5,740 nt of DNA from contig JAUQQB010000202.1 of NCBI GenBank assembly GCA_030550075.1, positions 1-5,740 on the forward strand. Reading direction: 5' to 3'. Shown piece by piece: positions 5,621 through 5,740 of the stretch. The notes under the pieces are model-generated. The model ran no database searches and was not told the origin of the DNA. It saw nothing but the letters and a program-made list of their open reading frames with translations. The first letter of the stretch is position 1; each line of letters begins with the position of its first letter. This DNA comes from Chloroflexota bacterium (GTDB taxonomy: Bacteria; Chloroflexota; Anaerolineae; Thermoflexales; Thermoflexaceae). Position numbers and translations under genes: made by a program.

Positions 5621-5628
5621 GATAGAAT
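5620..5628 (+). promoter_or_regulatory. Extended -10 promoter for the rightward gene
   Basis: TGA-TAGAAT matches the extended -10 form TGn-TATAAT at five of six hexamer bases. The -35 region at 16-18 bases upstream is poor (GCGGTG/GGTGGC), as is common for extended -10 promoters. The predicted start site, near 5635, coincides with the first base of the palindrome at 5635-5663. An overlapping alternative -10, GATAAT (5629-5634), would shift the start by about 6 bases. Confidence 0.5.
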
Positions 5629-5655
5629 GATAATGACACGGGTGGCTCCAGCCAA
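5627..5655 (-). promoter_or_regulatory. Sigma70-like promoter for the minus-strand gene train
   Basis: On the minus strand TTGGCT (5655-5650) is followed after exactly 17 bases by TATCAT (5632-5627). These match consensus at four and five of six bases. The predicted start is about 5620. The -10 overlaps the plus-strand -10 by two bases and the -35 and spacer lie inside the palindrome, so one DNA-bound protein could control both directions. Confidence 0.5.
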
Positions 5656-5663
5656 CCCGTGTC
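5635..5663. repeat. Near-perfect palindrome between divergent promoters (candidate operator or 5' hairpin)
   Basis: GACACGGGT-GGCT (5635-5647) and AGCC-A-ACCCGTGTC (5650-5663) are inverted arms of 13 pairs with one bulged A and two central bases. In the plus-strand transcript it would form a hairpin at the extreme 5' end. As DNA it covers the minus-strand -35 and spacer. Confidence 0.7.
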
Positions 5664-5696
5664 GTCCCGGCGAAATCCCCTTCGGGAGGTGAATCC

Positions 5697-5740
5697 CTGA
5701 ACACCCTGGATCTCGCCCACCGGATCGTGGACGCCATCCT
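5697..5740 (+). CDS. N-terminus of a divergent gene, possibly ribosomal silencing factor RsfS (partial at right edge)
   Basis: Only 14 codons are visible. GGAGGT (5685-5690) is followed after six bases by CTG (5697-5699), then an open frame NTLDLAHRIVDAI to the edge. Many RsfS proteins, which bind uL14 on the 50S subunit and block subunit joining in starvation, begin with a short helix of this type ([LI]ELA..IVDA), but 14 codons are too few for a firm call. No ATG, GTG or TTG in this frame lies at a suitable distance. The next in-frame candidates are a second CTG (5706) and a GTG (5727). TCCC/GGGA (5676-5687) could partly mask the ribosome binding site. The gene has its own extended -10 promoter about 70 bases upstream. 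Confidence 0.42.
   Translation, partial: MNTLDLAHRIVDAI

Noticed and set aside
5430..5720. N-terminal extension of the class III aminotransferase frame
   Set aside because: The extra 97 residues have no family similarity, cover the promoters and palindrome, and have no ribosome binding site. ATG 5429 has an ideal one.
1..5740. CRISPR array, tRNA, insertion sequence or toxin-antitoxin pair
   Set aside because: I saw no regularly spaced repeats, cloverleaf with CCA end, transposase motif, or paired small genes of that type.

Overview
The window is GC-rich, with mostly G or C at third codon positions, densely packed genes and strong purine-rich ribosome binding sites. The proteins look like those of a thermophilic bacterium, and a Chloroflexota-type organism (for example a Thermoflexus- or Anaerolineae-like lineage) is my best guess. 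That guess rests on protein style, a DapL-type aminotransferase and short GTAGGA...TCCTAC palindromes. It is inference, not something the sequence proves.

Layout. One minus-strand gene train fills most of the window. In transcription order (right to left) it encodes a class III PLP aminotransferase (4068-5429), a ketopantoate reductase family protein (3048-3974), a DapL-like class I/II aminotransferase (1803-2978), an unrecognised 32-residue single-pass membrane protein (1698-1796) and the ribosome-associated GTPase HflX (180-1547). Plus-strand genes flank it. At the left edge is the last part of an unknown protein (2-103), convergent with hflX. At the right edge is the first 14 codons of a divergent gene (from 5697) whose N-terminus resembles the ribosomal silencing factor RsfS. 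The gaps in the minus-strand train are about 93, 69, 6 and 150 bases.

Regulation. The 267-base divergent intergenic region (5430-5696) is the most information-rich stretch. It holds face-to-face sigma70-like promoters whose -10 elements overlap, a 29-base palindrome over one promoter and the predicted start site of the other, and a leader of about 190 bases before the class III aminotransferase with a 15-bp stem-loop and mutually exclusive pairings. Other regulatory candidates are a paired repeat that could mask the panE ribosome binding site and an 11-bp hairpin ahead of hflX.

Repeats. Two palindromes with GTAGGA/TCCTAC ends (127-184 and 3024-3051) sit exactly at the 3' ends of hflX and panE, and their first bases supply the TAG stop codons. 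This looks like a dispersed repeat family with a preferred insertion or retention site.

Function. Two PLP transaminases and a ketopantoate reductase-type enzyme suggest amino-acid and keto-acid metabolism. HflX, and RsfS if that call is right, act on the large ribosomal subunit under stress or starvation. I see no CRISPR array, tRNA, rRNA, insertion sequence or complete novel multigene system. The most novel items are the small membrane protein, the structured leader with its divergent operator, and the stop-codon palindromes.
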